DNA of 64,000 nt from an uncultured Pirellulaceae bacterium. Its GTDB lineage: Bacteria; Planctomycetota; Planctomycetia; Pirellulales; Pirellulaceae. Below the pieces are notes generated by a model. The model made no database searches. It worked only from the letters and a program-made list of their open reading frames with translations, and was not told the origin of the DNA. A program made the translations under genes and the position numbers. Where the stretch lies: the NCBI GenBank assembly GCA_937981585.1, contig CALJOA010000034.1, forward strand, positions 1 to 64,000, given 5' to 3'. Shown in pieces: positions 43,751 to 52,472 of the stretch; positions within the stretch are counted from its first letter, which is position 1, and each line of letters starts with the position of its first letter.

Positions 43751-44971
43751 ATGTTGAAGAAGTTGACCGACCAAGAACCTCGACCTTTACGGTTGATGTT
43801 CCTGCTGACCAGCATGCCGATCGGAGGAGCTGAAACTCTGTTGGTCAATATGGTTCGCCGATTGGATCGCAATCGCATTGAGCCATTGATTGGTTGCATG
43901 AAACAGAAAGACGTTCTGGGTGAAGTCCTTTCCAACGAAGTCCCGGTCTTTGAGAATCTTATCCGGAGCAAATACGATTTCGCCGTCGTAGGTCGGTTGA
44001 AACGACTTTTCATCGAGCAAAACGTTGATGCGCTGGTTACGATCGGTGCTGGCGACAAAATGTTCTGGGGCAGACTGGCGGCCTATAGGGCCAAGGTTCC
44101 CGTGATTCTCTCGGCACTCCACTCGACTGGCTGGCCTGACGGAGTCGGACGGCTTAACCGAATGTTGACCCGGATCACTGACGGTTTCATCGCTGTTGCT
44201 CGTCAGCATGCACAGTATCAAGTAGAACAGGAAAAGTTTCCACGGCGAAAAGTGTTTTTGATTCCCAATGGCATCGATACCGAAAAATTCGTTTTCGATC
44301 CTGAGGCGCGTCAACGCTGGCGAAATGAACGGGGGATCCAGGCTGATGCTCCCGTTGTCGGGATCGTGGCGGCCCTTCGATCCGAAAAGAACCACGATCT
44401 GTTTCTGGAGTCGGCAAAGCGAGTTTCCAGCCAGATGTCAGATGCGCAATTTGTGATCGCTGGCGACGGCCCCGAACGATCGCGACTTGAGGCGCTGGCT
44501 CGCGAAAAAGGCATTGAAGATCGGGTTCACTTTATCGGGTCCACACAGGATGTCGTTGGAGTGCTTTCGATGTCGGATATGTTTGGGCTTTCATCGCACA
44601 ACGAAGCCAGTCCGGTTTCGATCATGGAGGCATTGTCTTGCCAGCGACCAGTTGTCGCAACCGACGTTGGTTCGATTGACGAGTCGGTGCTTGAGGGCAA
44701 AACCGGGTTCCTTGTGCCTTGTGACGACGCAGACGCGATGTCACAACGGTGGCTAGAAATACTTGGCGACAAAACGCTTGCTCAAACACTTGGCGCTAAC
44801 GGTCGTGAGCATATCGTGGCCAACAGTTCGCTGGACAGCATGACTGAAGGGTACGCGTCGCTTGTCGAAAGTCTTTATGCTCGCAAAACCAATCGCCCAG
44901 TTTCTGACCTCAATGGTTGGGTCGAATGGGAGTTCGACGCTTCAGCCGAATCTGCTCAGCAACGCTGCTGA
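43751..44971 (+). CDS. glycosyltransferase family 4
   Basis: 406 residues, a GT-B enzyme. The N-terminus has LMFLLTSMPIGGAETLLVNM, the common GGAE loop of GT4. The second domain has APVVGIVAALRSEKNHDLFL, FVIAGDGPERSRLEALA, RVHFIGSTQDVVGVLSMSDM and the EX7E segment in SSHNEASPVSIMEALSC. It probably builds surface glycan together with the deacetylase encoded directly upstream. The remaining 160 bases to the next gene show nothing clear. Confidence 0.94.
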   Translation: MLKKLTDQEPRPLRLMFLLTSMPIGGAETLLVNMVRRLDRNRIEPLIGCMKQKDVLGEVLSNEVPVFENLIRSKYDFAVVGRLKRLFIEQNVDALVTIGAGDKMFWGRLAAYRAKVPVILSALHSTGWPDGVGRLNRMLTRITDGFIAVARQHAQYQVEQEKFPRRKVFLIPNGIDTEKFVFDPEARQRWRNERGIQADAPVVGIVAALRSEKNHDLFLESAKRVSSQMSDAQFVIAGDGPERSRLEALAREKGIEDRVHFIGSTQDVVGVLSMSDMFGLSSHNEASPVSIMEALSCQRPVVATDVGSIDESVLEGKTGFLVPCDDADAMSQRWLEILGDKTLAQTLGANGREHIVANSSLDSMTEGYASLVESLYARKTNRPVSDLNGWVEWEFDASAESAQQRC

Positions 44972-45133
44972 TTGATTGTTTCTGCTCGGGTGGCGCACGA
45001 CGTCAGAAACCTCTGCTTGCTCTTGCATCATTTTCTTCCTATTCACCTTGCAATTGGGGACTGGACTGCTTGAAACAACGGCGATCTTGAGAACAATGAG
45101 GGCCTAAATCTACTCTCGTCGATGGTTGTTTGA

Positions 45134-45745
45134 ATGAAGCAGATCACGGTACCGGTATTGGCCGCGATCGCCAAAGCGCTCAGCGGTGCGACAGTGCGCT
45201 GGGTCGATTGCGAGCCAGACACTTGCCAGCGAATTTACTTCGCCAACCACACCAGCCATCTTGATGCCTTGGTGTTGTGGTCGTCGTTGCCCAGAAATAT
45301 TCGGAGCTTGACCCGGCCTGTTGCTGCGGTCGACTACTGGCAAGGCGGACCGGTCCGGCGATACATGGCGTCTGTGTTTGACCTGTTGATGATTGATCGC
45401 AAGAAGATCAAGGTTCACAACAGTCCGATCGACATGATGATTCGGGAGATCGGCAACACGAATTCTTTGATCGTGTTTCCAGAAGGTGGTCGAAACACGA
45501 CTGGAGAGATTGGGGAGTTCAAAAGCGGTTTGTTTCACCTGGCCAAGAAAAGGCCCGATTTGGAATTGATGCCCGTCTACATCGACAATTTGAACCGGGT
45601 GATGCCCAAAGGAGAATTTCTACCGGTTCCATTGTTGAGTTGTATTTCGATTGGGGCTCCGATTTTTCTGGAGTCCGGTGAAAACAAAAAAGAGTTTTTG
45701 AAAAAGGCGCGGGAGTCTGTCATGAATTTAAAAGAGACCGAGTAG
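45134..45745 (+). CDS. PlsC-type 1-acylglycerol-3-phosphate acyltransferase
   Basis: 203 residues. The acyltransferase block I is FANHTSHLDALVL (H-x4-D as NHTSHLD), and block III is VFPEGGRNTTGEIGEFKSG. Block IV (LMPVYIDNL) follows. The enzyme adds the second acyl chain to make phosphatidic acid. It lies upstream of a cdsA gene, whose product uses phosphatidic acid, with one membrane protein gene between. Confidence 0.92.
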   Translation: MKQITVPVLAAIAKALSGATVRWVDCEPDTCQRIYFANHTSHLDALVLWSSLPRNIRSLTRPVAAVDYWQGGPVRRYMASVFDLLMIDRKKIKVHNSPIDMMIREIGNTNSLIVFPEGGRNTTGEIGEFKSGLFHLAKKRPDLELMPVYIDNLNRVMPKGEFLPVPLLSCISIGAPIFLESGENKKEFLKKARESVMNLKETE

Positions 45746-45831
45746 AGCGGAGAGTTATTTTCCAAGATCAGATTTGCGAATCCGAATCACAATTGACAAA
45801 GAACAGTTGAAAACTTCTCGAAAGGGAAACG

Positions 45832-47025
45832 ATTACATCTGACAACCAAGACACTGAAATAAAATGGCCGGCTCGTCCCAGCGAACTTACGGTCGAGCTA
45901 GTCGAGTCTCCAGAGACTCTGACCATTGTCAAACGAAGAGGCGCCGGTCGAGGCAATGGGTTTCTGTTGGTTTGGCTGGGCATCTGGACTTTGGTTTGTA
46001 TTCTTCTGGGTGGCTTGGTTTTGGGCGAGCGCGACCTATTCTCTCTGATGTTCGCAATTCCTTTTTGGGCCTCGTGGCTGTTTGTTGCTGGATTGGTGGT
46101 TTGGCAGCGGTTTGGCAAGGAGCTTGTCCAAGCCGATCAGGACGGGATTTATTTTGAGCGTTACGCCTTAATCCGAATTACTCAACGATCAATTCCGCGC
46201 AAGGAAATTCTGGGATTCGACAAGTGCAAAAGCTTCCACACTCAGAACGATGAGCATCTTTGGGGGATCGAAGCCCGAACACTTGAAAAGCCGCTCAGGT
46301 TCCTGTTTGATTTGCCGAGCAATGAGCTGATTTGGCTGATCGATCGTTTGAACCAATTTTTTGGTACCCAATCCACCTACCTCGACCCCAAACCAAAGCC
46401 GATAAGTGAAGTACTGGACGAGCATAATTCTCTGGCTCAGATGCCCTGCGGCTGTCGGTGGAAGCTGGAACGAGATTCACGAGCGATTCATTTTCGACGC
46501 CGCAGTAAAACCAACTGGTTCTCGCTATTGGGCTCTTTATTTGCGTGCATTTTTTGGAATGGAATCGTCGGTCTTTTTGTTTTGGTACTCTTGGGACTTG
46601 TCCCTCTGGATCAGCAAATGGGCAAAGGGGAGTGGTGGGGGCTATTCTTCTTCCTGATTCCATTTGAAATCGTTGGCGCCGGGATGCTGCTAAGTGTACT
46701 CAGCAACATGCTTATGCCTTTGCACGTTACGGCATGGGAAGTGACCAGGAACTCCGTCACCGGCTGCAGCTCGTGGGCAATCGCGAGTTTTCGAAAAACG
46801 CGGAAGATCGACCGTTTGGCCTGGATCGAGATTCGCGAAACCGAACCCAAGAACAGCTGGTTCTTCGGCAATCAAGCGGCAACGGGTGACGTTTTTTCCC
46901 TCGTTATGATCGACCGCAACGACTCAGAGTGTTGCACCATCGTTGGCTTGACCCAGGGGGAAGCTCGTTGGATGGGTCACCAGATTCTGACATACCGAAG
47001 CCAATGGTTTGAAAAAGGAAAATAG
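45832..47025 (+). CDS. membrane protein of unknown function, probable ATT start
   Basis: From the first ATG/GTG/TTG the frame would start at 45967, in the middle of a hydrophobic helix. But the same frame is open back to 45811 (after TGA at 45808) and the upstream part reads as protein (ARPSELTVELVESPETLTIV). No ATG, GTG or TTG exists there; an ATT at 45832 with AAAGGG 6 bases before it is the best start, giving 397 residues. Two hydrophobic pairs (LLVWLGIWTLVCILLGGLV and around LFACIFWNGIVGLFVLVLLG) suggest four helices. It lies between plsC and cdsA but shows no lipid-enzyme motif. The ATT start is inference. Confidence 0.6.
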   Translation: MTSDNQDTEIKWPARPSELTVELVESPETLTIVKRRGAGRGNGFLLVWLGIWTLVCILLGGLVLGERDLFSLMFAIPFWASWLFVAGLVVWQRFGKELVQADQDGIYFERYALIRITQRSIPRKEILGFDKCKSFHTQNDEHLWGIEARTLEKPLRFLFDLPSNELIWLIDRLNQFFGTQSTYLDPKPKPISEVLDEHNSLAQMPCGCRWKLERDSRAIHFRRRSKTNWFSLLGSLFACIFWNGIVGLFVLVLLGLVPLDQQMGKGEWWGLFFFLIPFEIVGAGMLLSVLSNMLMPLHVTAWEVTRNSVTGCSSWAIASFRKTRKIDRLAWIEIRETEPKNSWFFGNQAATGDVFSLVMIDRNDSECCTIVGLTQGEARWMGHQILTYRSQWFEKGK

Positions 47026-47179
47026 CCGCGTGAAACAAAGACGCTTGGTATTCCGCTTTCACGGCCTTCGCCACTTCCTCGCCTGCCGTTTTCAAAGACG
47101 ATTTCCGGTAAGCCTTAAAAGCGACCAACTTCACTCCTTCCGCCTCGAATTCCACAGTGCATAATGATGCCTATCGAGT

Positions 47180-48391
47180 TTGGGTTCTGGCCCAATCGGA
47201 AGGGTCAAAGGTTTGGTCAAAAGTTTGGTCAAAGGTTTGATCAAGCAAAGTCTACTCGTCCATCTTCAGCCGAAATCAAACGTGCTCAATCATCTCACTT
47301 CACTTGCAAACTGGCCGGAAATTTTGGCGATTGTTGCACCCCAACAGGCGAAGTTGTTGGACAAGTGGACTATTGTTCTGGTTTTGATTGTTCTGGTTTC
47401 CCTGACGATCTTGCTTTTCATTGGTCAAATGCTCAAGCGGCAGCCCGAGTCACATGTTGATCCGGCGATCATACGAAACTTCAACAAGCGAGTGATTTCG
47501 TGGCTGACGATTTGCGCCTTGCTGGTTGTTGCGCTGTTGCTTCACAAAACCGTAACGGTGGTACTGTTCGGATTCGTTTCGTTTTGGGCGTTGCGTGAAT
47601 TTATTACGATGACTCCGACCCGTCGTGGCGATCATCGGACACTGTTCTGGGTTCTTTTCGGATTCACGCCGCTTCAATATGTCCTGGTCGGTTTTGACTT
47701 GTACTCGATATTCTCGATCATGATTCCGGTCTACGCGTCTCTGTTCATTCCCGCGCGGATTGCTTTTACTGGGGATCACAAGCGGTTTTTAGAGCGGACG
47801 GCGAAGATCCAGTTCGGTCTGTTGATCTGTGTCTACGCTTTGAGCCACGCACCCGCGTTGTTGAATCTGGATCTCGTGACGCTTAACCCGTCCTCGGGCC
47901 AGCTTGAGCAATGGACCGGCTCAACCGCTGGTCTGCTGTTTTTCTTCATTGTGATGGTCCAGATCAGCGACATGTTACATTTCGTTTGGGATCGGCTGTT
48001 TGGAAAGCACGTGATCGCCGCGACGGTCAACGCAACCAAAACTTGGGAAGGCCTAGTCGGTTCGGCCTGCTGTACGTCAGTGGCTGCGATGTTGATTCAA
48101 AGTGTCTTGCCGGTGACTCCGTTTACGTGGTACGGAGCCGGGTTTATGGCGCTGTTGATCAGCGTGATGGCCTCTTCAGGCAGCATGACGATGTCGGCAA
48201 TCAAGCGCGATCGGCGGGTTAAAGATCATGGAACTCTGGTTCTGGGGCATGCGGGAGTTTTGGATCGAATCGATTCGCTTTGCTTTGCGGCTCCCATCTT
48301 TTTCCACGTAACCCGGTTCTTTTTGCACGCAGAGAATCGATTTGGCAAGTCGGTTGTCGAAACGGTTGCCCAACTGTTAGGTTCTGTGTAG
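47180..48391 (+). CDS. cdsA: phosphatidate cytidylyltransferase (CdsA family)
   Basis: 403 residues from the TTG at 47180, with about eight membrane helices. The CdsA signature is at the C-terminus: SAIKRDRRVKDHGTLVLGHA then GVLDRIDSLCFAAPIFF, with Ala where most have the second Gly of HGG. It makes CDP-diacylglycerol from phosphatidic acid and CTP. The true start is uncertain; the first 30 residues are encoded partly by a 12-base tandem repeat (47203-47245). It follows the plsC-membrane protein pair on the same strand, and rsmG starts 39 bases later. Confidence 0.88.
   Translation: MGSGPIGRVKGLVKSLVKGLIKQSLLVHLQPKSNVLNHLTSLANWPEILAIVAPQQAKLLDKWTIVLVLIVLVSLTILLFIGQMLKRQPESHVDPAIIRNFNKRVISWLTICALLVVALLLHKTVTVVLFGFVSFWALREFITMTPTRRGDHRTLFWVLFGFTPLQYVLVGFDLYSIFSIMIPVYASLFIPARIAFTGDHKRFLERTAKIQFGLLICVYALSHAPALLNLDLVTLNPSSGQLEQWTGSTAGLLFFFIVMVQISDMLHFVWDRLFGKHVIAATVNATKTWEGLVGSACCTSVAAMLIQSVLPVTPFTWYGAGFMALLISVMASSGSMTMSAIKRDRRVKDHGTLVLGHAGVLDRIDSLCFAAPIFFHVTRFFLHAENRFGKSVVETVAQLLGSV
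47203..47245 (+). repeat. 12-bp tandem repeat in the cdsA 5' end
   Basis: GGTCAAAGGTTT, GGTCAAAAGTTT, GGTCAAAGGTTT and a partial fourth unit. In the cdsA frame they encode VKGLVKSLVKGLIK, a basic amphipathic stretch. If the true start is further downstream they are untranslated. Confidence 0.8.
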
Positions 48392-48430
48392 CAAACCAGA
48401 TGTTCAAACGCGACCAAACGAAAGCAACCA

Positions 48431-49063
48431 TTGGCGAGTCTTAAAAAAACGATCGAGATGTTTGAGTTGGACGTTCCTCCAACCGCTTACCCTCAGTTGA
48501 AGCAATACTGTCAGGCGCTTTGGGAGATCAACAAAGATCTCAACCTGACGCGGCACACGACTTACGAGAAATTCGTGACCCGAGATTTGCTTGATACGGT
48601 CGAGCTTTCGAAATTGATTCCCGAGGGTAAAGAGGTCCTCGATATTGGCTCCGGAGGTGGTGTGCCGGGGATGGTGTTGTCGATCATCCGCCCCGATTTG
48701 AAAATCGCGTTGACTGATTCGGTGGGAAAGAAAGCCGTCGCGTTGGGGGAGCTTGCCGAAACCGTTGGTGTCAACGTTGAGGTTTACAAATGCCGAGCCG
48801 AGGAGTTGCTGGAGGACTTTAACTACGACTACACAACTGCACGGGCGGTCGGACCGTTAAAGAAAATGGGAACTTGGTTTGTCGACGTTTGGCCGTCGCT
48901 GGGGAGACTTCTCGCGGTCAAAGGCCCGAAGTGGATTGAGGAAAAAGCCGAAGCCGACGAACTTGGTTTACTCAAGAACGTCGACTTGCGTGTCGTTGCA
49001 GAGTATGAGGTCCCAGGGTTGGACTGGAAAAGCGTCGTGCTGCAACTCAAGGCCTCGCGATAG
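48431..49063 (+). CDS. rsmG: 16S rRNA (guanine-527 N7)-methyltransferase RsmG
   Basis: 210 residues. RsmG methylates G527 of 16S rRNA. The family blocks are NKDLNLTRHTTYEKFVTRDL, VLDIGSGGGVPGMVLSIIRP (SAM-binding loop), LTDSVGKKAVAL and TTARAVGPLKKM. The start is a TTG at 48431 with weak upstream signal; the next possible start is an ATG at 48458. It follows cdsA by 39 bases. It is not next to gidA/mnmG as in many bacteria. Confidence 0.92.
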   Translation: MASLKKTIEMFELDVPPTAYPQLKQYCQALWEINKDLNLTRHTTYEKFVTRDLLDTVELSKLIPEGKEVLDIGSGGGVPGMVLSIIRPDLKIALTDSVGKKAVALGELAETVGVNVEVYKCRAEELLEDFNYDYTTARAVGPLKKMGTWFVDVWPSLGRLLAVKGPKWIEEKAEADELGLLKNVDLRVVAEYEVPGLDWKSVVLQLKASR

Positions 49064-49107
49064 GAGAATTCAGGTAGCTGTTTCCTGGGCCGGCTGTTTC
49101 CTTATTT

Positions 49108-49215
49108 GGGTGGCTGGGGTCGAGCCCAAGCGAGCCCCCAGTTTTTCAACTGCTGAATGCCCTTTGTGATCTGGGGGCTCCTCGCTCGTGCCTCGCGATC
49201 CGACCCCAGCCACCC
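49108..49215. repeat. palindromic intergenic repeat, family E, complete copy 1
   Basis: Left arm GGGTGGCTGGGGTCGAGCCC, right arm ending GATCCGACCCCAGCCACCC, with CAAGCGAGCCCCCAG and CTGGGGGCTCCTCGCTCGTG between. The element and its flanks (AGCTGTTTCCTTA before it) are repeated 155 bases later as copy 2. Confidence 0.88.
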
Positions 49216-49262
49216 TGTCGATCGGTTGGTTGTAGATTTTTGGTTAGCTGTTTCCTTAATTT

Positions 49263-49368
49263 GGGTGGCTGGGGTCGAGCCCAAGCGAGCCCCCAGTTTC
49301 TCAACTGCCGAATGCCCTTTGTGATCTGGACTCCTCGCTCGTGCCTCGCGATCCGACCCCAGCCACCC
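49263..49368. repeat. palindromic intergenic repeat, family E, complete copy 2
   Basis: The same element as at 49108-49215, with a 2-base deletion-type difference in the right arm (CTGGACTCCTCGCTCG). Right after it come two degraded ends (GACCCGGCCGCCCTGCAATC and GATCCCAGCCACTCA). With copy 1 it fills most of the 612-base gap before the sugar-kinase gene; the rest shows no gene. Confidence 0.88.
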
Positions 49369-49675
49369 TGCAATCCGACCCGGCCGCCCTGCAATCTGAT
49401 CCCAGCCACTCAGTGTGATCCTTCGCCCCAAAGCAAGCAGGATAAGTCGGCAACGGTTGCAAATCGTTAAAGTCGTTGGAGCCGTCAGCTGTGGTGCGTT
49501 TGTCCCCGGATTTCGTCCAAGTTAACACCGTCGCGCGGGACCGGATTTAGTGTAGAATCGGGAGCTTTGAAGTCGACATGCGATTGCTGCTTCCACAGAT
49601 TGCCTCGCCATGATTGATTTCGGCGTTTTCGAGTGATTCCTTTGACCAAGACTTTTAGATTCCAACCAACCTACC

Positions 49676-50767
49676 ATGCAAATTAGATCAGCTGATGAGT
49701 GCCGTTTTGATATTCTTTCACTGGGTGAAGTCATGCTTCGCCTTGACCCTGGAGACGGTCGTGTTCGGACCGCTCGTACTTTCGACGCTTGGGAAGGCGG
49801 TGGCGAGTACAACGTTGCCCGTGGCCTTCGCCGTTGTTTCGGACTGAGAGCCGGGTTGGTTTCGTCTTTCGTCAAAAACGAAGTCGGCAGGCTCATGGAG
49901 AATCTGATTCTCACCGGCGGTGTCGATATGGAATTCGTGAAGTGGGTAGACTTCGACGGCTGCGGTCGAGCCAGCCGTAACGGGCTGAACTTTACTGAGC
50001 GTGGATTTGGTGTTCGCGCAGCACTGGGAACTTCTGACCGTGGCTACACGGCGGCGTCTCAGTTAAAGCCGGGCGACATTGATTGGGAACACATTTTTGG
50101 AACGCTTGGTGTTCGCTGGTTCCACACCGGTGGGATCTTTGCCGCGTTGTCCGATACGACTCCGGGCGTTATCGCTGAGGCGCTTCAGTGTGCCAAGAAG
50201 CACGGCACGATCACTTCCTACGATTTGAATTTCCGAGCTTCGCTTTGGGAGGGCTACGGAGGAAAAGAAAACTGCCAAAACGTTAACCGAAAACTGGCTC
50301 CGTACGTTGACGTCATGATCGGAAACGAAGAGGACTTCACCGCTTGTCTTGGGCTGCATGTCGAGGGGCTTGATGAGCAGATGAAAGAGTTGCCGATTGA
50401 AGGATACAAAAAGATGATCGCCCAAGCGATTTCCGACTTTCCCAACTTTCAGGCAATCGCAACGACACTACGAACCGTCAAGACGGCCTCGATCAACGAC
50501 TGGGGCGCGTTGTGTTGGAAAGACGGCGAACTGCATCAAGCCATCCACCGCGAGAATCTGGAGATTTTCGATCGCGTTGGAGGCGGTGACAGTTTCGCTT
50601 CTGGTTTGATCTACGGATTTCTGACCACGGGCGACCCTGCCAAGGCGGTCAACTACGGAGCGGCTCACGGAGCATTGGCCATGACAACCGAAGGCGACAC
50701 AACTCAGGCGTCGCTGGAAGAAGTTGAGGCTTTGGTTGCCGGTGACAGCGCTCGAGTGAAACGCTAG
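49676..50767 (+). CDS. PfkB-family sugar kinase, 2-keto-3-deoxygluconate kinase-like
   Basis: 363 residues of the ribokinase/PfkB fold. N-terminal FDILSLGEVMLRLDPGDGRV, then GGGEYNVARGLRRCFGLRAG as in KdgK proteins, TSYDLNFRASLWEGYGG, VDVMIGNEEDFTACL and the catalytic loop FDRVGGGDSFASGLIYGF with the Asp base. It would phosphorylate a keto-sugar acid such as 2-keto-3-deoxygluconate. Substrate choice is inferred from similarity only. No Entner-Doudoroff aldolase gene is nearby. Confidence 0.9.
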   Translation: MQIRSADECRFDILSLGEVMLRLDPGDGRVRTARTFDAWEGGGEYNVARGLRRCFGLRAGLVSSFVKNEVGRLMENLILTGGVDMEFVKWVDFDGCGRASRNGLNFTERGFGVRAALGTSDRGYTAASQLKPGDIDWEHIFGTLGVRWFHTGGIFAALSDTTPGVIAEALQCAKKHGTITSYDLNFRASLWEGYGGKENCQNVNRKLAPYVDVMIGNEEDFTACLGLHVEGLDEQMKELPIEGYKKMIAQAISDFPNFQAIATTLRTVKTASINDWGALCWKDGELHQAIHRENLEIFDRVGGGDSFASGLIYGFLTTGDPAKAVNYGAAHGALAMTTEGDTTQASLEEVEALVAGDSARVKR

Positions 50768-50905
50768 GCCTGTGGCCTGACGATGGCGCGCCATTGGCTT
50801 GATACAGCATCGTTTTTGATGAACGATCTGGCTTGCCGATTTTGTTCGGCGCGCTGAATCAATCGAAGTTTTTCCAAGTTATTGAATCTCACAGAGGCTT
50901 TGACA

Positions 50906-51088
50906 TTGAAACGTTACAGTGCCCTTTGGCGTGATTCGTGGTGGGCTTGGATTACGATCGTTGTCTTTGGCTTGGTCGGAGGATTCTTTCACTGGATCTT
51001 TCTTTCGGCGCTGCCCATCGCGGTATTTGCTTTTTTCTATTTTGGCGTGATGCGATACGACGACGAAGGCAACGGGAAAGAAATGTAG
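50906..51088 (+). CDS. small membrane protein, two helices
   Basis: 60 residues from the TTG at 50906, with AGAGG about 9 bases before it; the frame also opens at a TTG at 50882. Two hydrophobic helices (WWAWITIVVFGLVGGFF and LSALPIAVFAFFYFGV) follow a basic N-terminus, and the end is acidic (YDDEGNGKEM). It lies between the sugar kinase and DUF6786-like genes on the same strand. I do not recognise the family. Confidence 0.6.
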   Translation: MKRYSALWRDSWWAWITIVVFGLVGGFFHWIFLSALPIAVFAFFYFGVMRYDDEGNGKEM

Positions 51089-51184
51089 GATTTTTTGCGG
51101 ACGTCAACCTAAGCCAATATGGCTTTCCAGCCTTCCTCCCCAGTCTCTTCTTTTTGATTCAACACAGTTTGAGGTAAGTCGGAA

Positions 51185-52357
51185 ATGTCAGAAAACACTT
51201 TTGGTGAAGACGTTGAGTTTTTGAGAAAGCACGTTGGTGTCATTGAGCTATCGAATTCAGATGGCGCTAGAGTTGCGATAGTTCCTCAATACCAAGGTCG
51301 CACGATGACCTCGACTTCGGGTGGTTCTGAAGGCAAGAGCTACGGCTACATCAATTACGGCTGCATTTCCAGCGACAAGCACGACCCTCAGGTCAATCTA
51401 TACGGTGGCGAAGACCGTATGTGGATCTCCCCCGAAGGCGGTCAGTTCTCGGTCTTCTTTGAGCCGGGAGCGGAAATGGAGTACGCAAATTGGCGAACTC
51501 CTCCGGTGCTTGATACAGAAGCGTTCGACCTGATCCGGCAGGACTCGGATTCTGTCTCGTTCACCAAAACGGCTCGGTTAGTTAACTGGAGTGGGTTCGA
51601 ATTTCGCGTCCAGATGGATCGCGATGTTGTCCTGCTTGATCGTTCTTCGGCGGCTGAGTTTTTGGAAGTCTCCGCTGACGAACTTGCTGGTATCAAGCTT
51701 GTGGCTCATGAAAGTTACAACCGGTTGACCAATGTCGGTGATTCAAAATGGCAGCCAGCGACCGGGTTGATCGGGATTTGGAATCTCTGCATGAACAAGC
51801 CTTCGCCCGGTGCGACGCTGGTTGTGCCGTACCAAAAAGGTGACGTCGAAACCAAAGGAGCGATCGTCAACGCAGATTACTTTGGAAAACTCGATGGATC
51901 GCGATTGCAAGTCGATGAAGAAGCTGGCTTGATCTATTTTCTTGGCGATGGCAACATGCGATCCAAACTTGGCCTCACGTTCGAGCGTGCTCAACCTTGG
52001 CTTGGCAGTTGGGACAAAGAGCGAGGTGTGCTTTCAGTGGTTCAGTTTAACCTGCCTAAAAAGGCGCCAAATGGATATAACAATAATCTTTGGGAGCATC
52101 AGGACAAGCCGTATTCGGGTGACGTGATCAATGGATACAACGATGGTCCCAACGAAACGGGTGCGAAGCTCGGAGGATTCTTCGAACTCGAAACAATCAG
52201 TCCGGCGTTATCGCTTGACCCCAAAGAATCGTTTACCCACATTCACCGCACGATTCGGATGGAGGGTGATCGAGACGCGCTGACGTCGATCGCTCAGAAG
52301 GTGTTCGGTGTTTCAATCGATGAGATCGAAAGCAAGTTTTCATCCGCGCCAGCTTAA
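51185..52357 (+). CDS. DUF6786-like protein (mutarotase-like fold suspected)
   Basis: 390 residues, no signal peptide. Stretches such as ARVAIVPQYQGRTMTSTSGG, YGGEDRMWISPEGGQFSVFF and VNWSGFEFRVQMDRDVVLLD are typical of a DUF6786-type protein, which I recall from planctomycetes and Bacteroidetes. The run of beta strands and the GGEDRMWISPEGGQ segment resemble aldose-1-epimerase relatives. A sugar-related role fits the kinase gene just upstream. The family name is from memory and not certain. GAGG precedes the ATG. Confidence 0.65.
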   Translation: MSENTFGEDVEFLRKHVGVIELSNSDGARVAIVPQYQGRTMTSTSGGSEGKSYGYINYGCISSDKHDPQVNLYGGEDRMWISPEGGQFSVFFEPGAEMEYANWRTPPVLDTEAFDLIRQDSDSVSFTKTARLVNWSGFEFRVQMDRDVVLLDRSSAAEFLEVSADELAGIKLVAHESYNRLTNVGDSKWQPATGLIGIWNLCMNKPSPGATLVVPYQKGDVETKGAIVNADYFGKLDGSRLQVDEEAGLIYFLGDGNMRSKLGLTFERAQPWLGSWDKERGVLSVVQFNLPKKAPNGYNNNLWEHQDKPYSGDVINGYNDGPNETGAKLGGFFELETISPALSLDPKESFTHIHRTIRMEGDRDALTSIAQKVFGVSIDEIESKFSSAPA

Positions 52358-52472
52358 GTGTTTTGCCGTAGCAAATTGGTTGAGAACTCGTTCCCACGCA
52401 ACTATTGACCGCTCAGAACCCGCACTTACTATATTGCTTTCCTGATTTCACGCCTGATCAAAGCCCGTTTTC

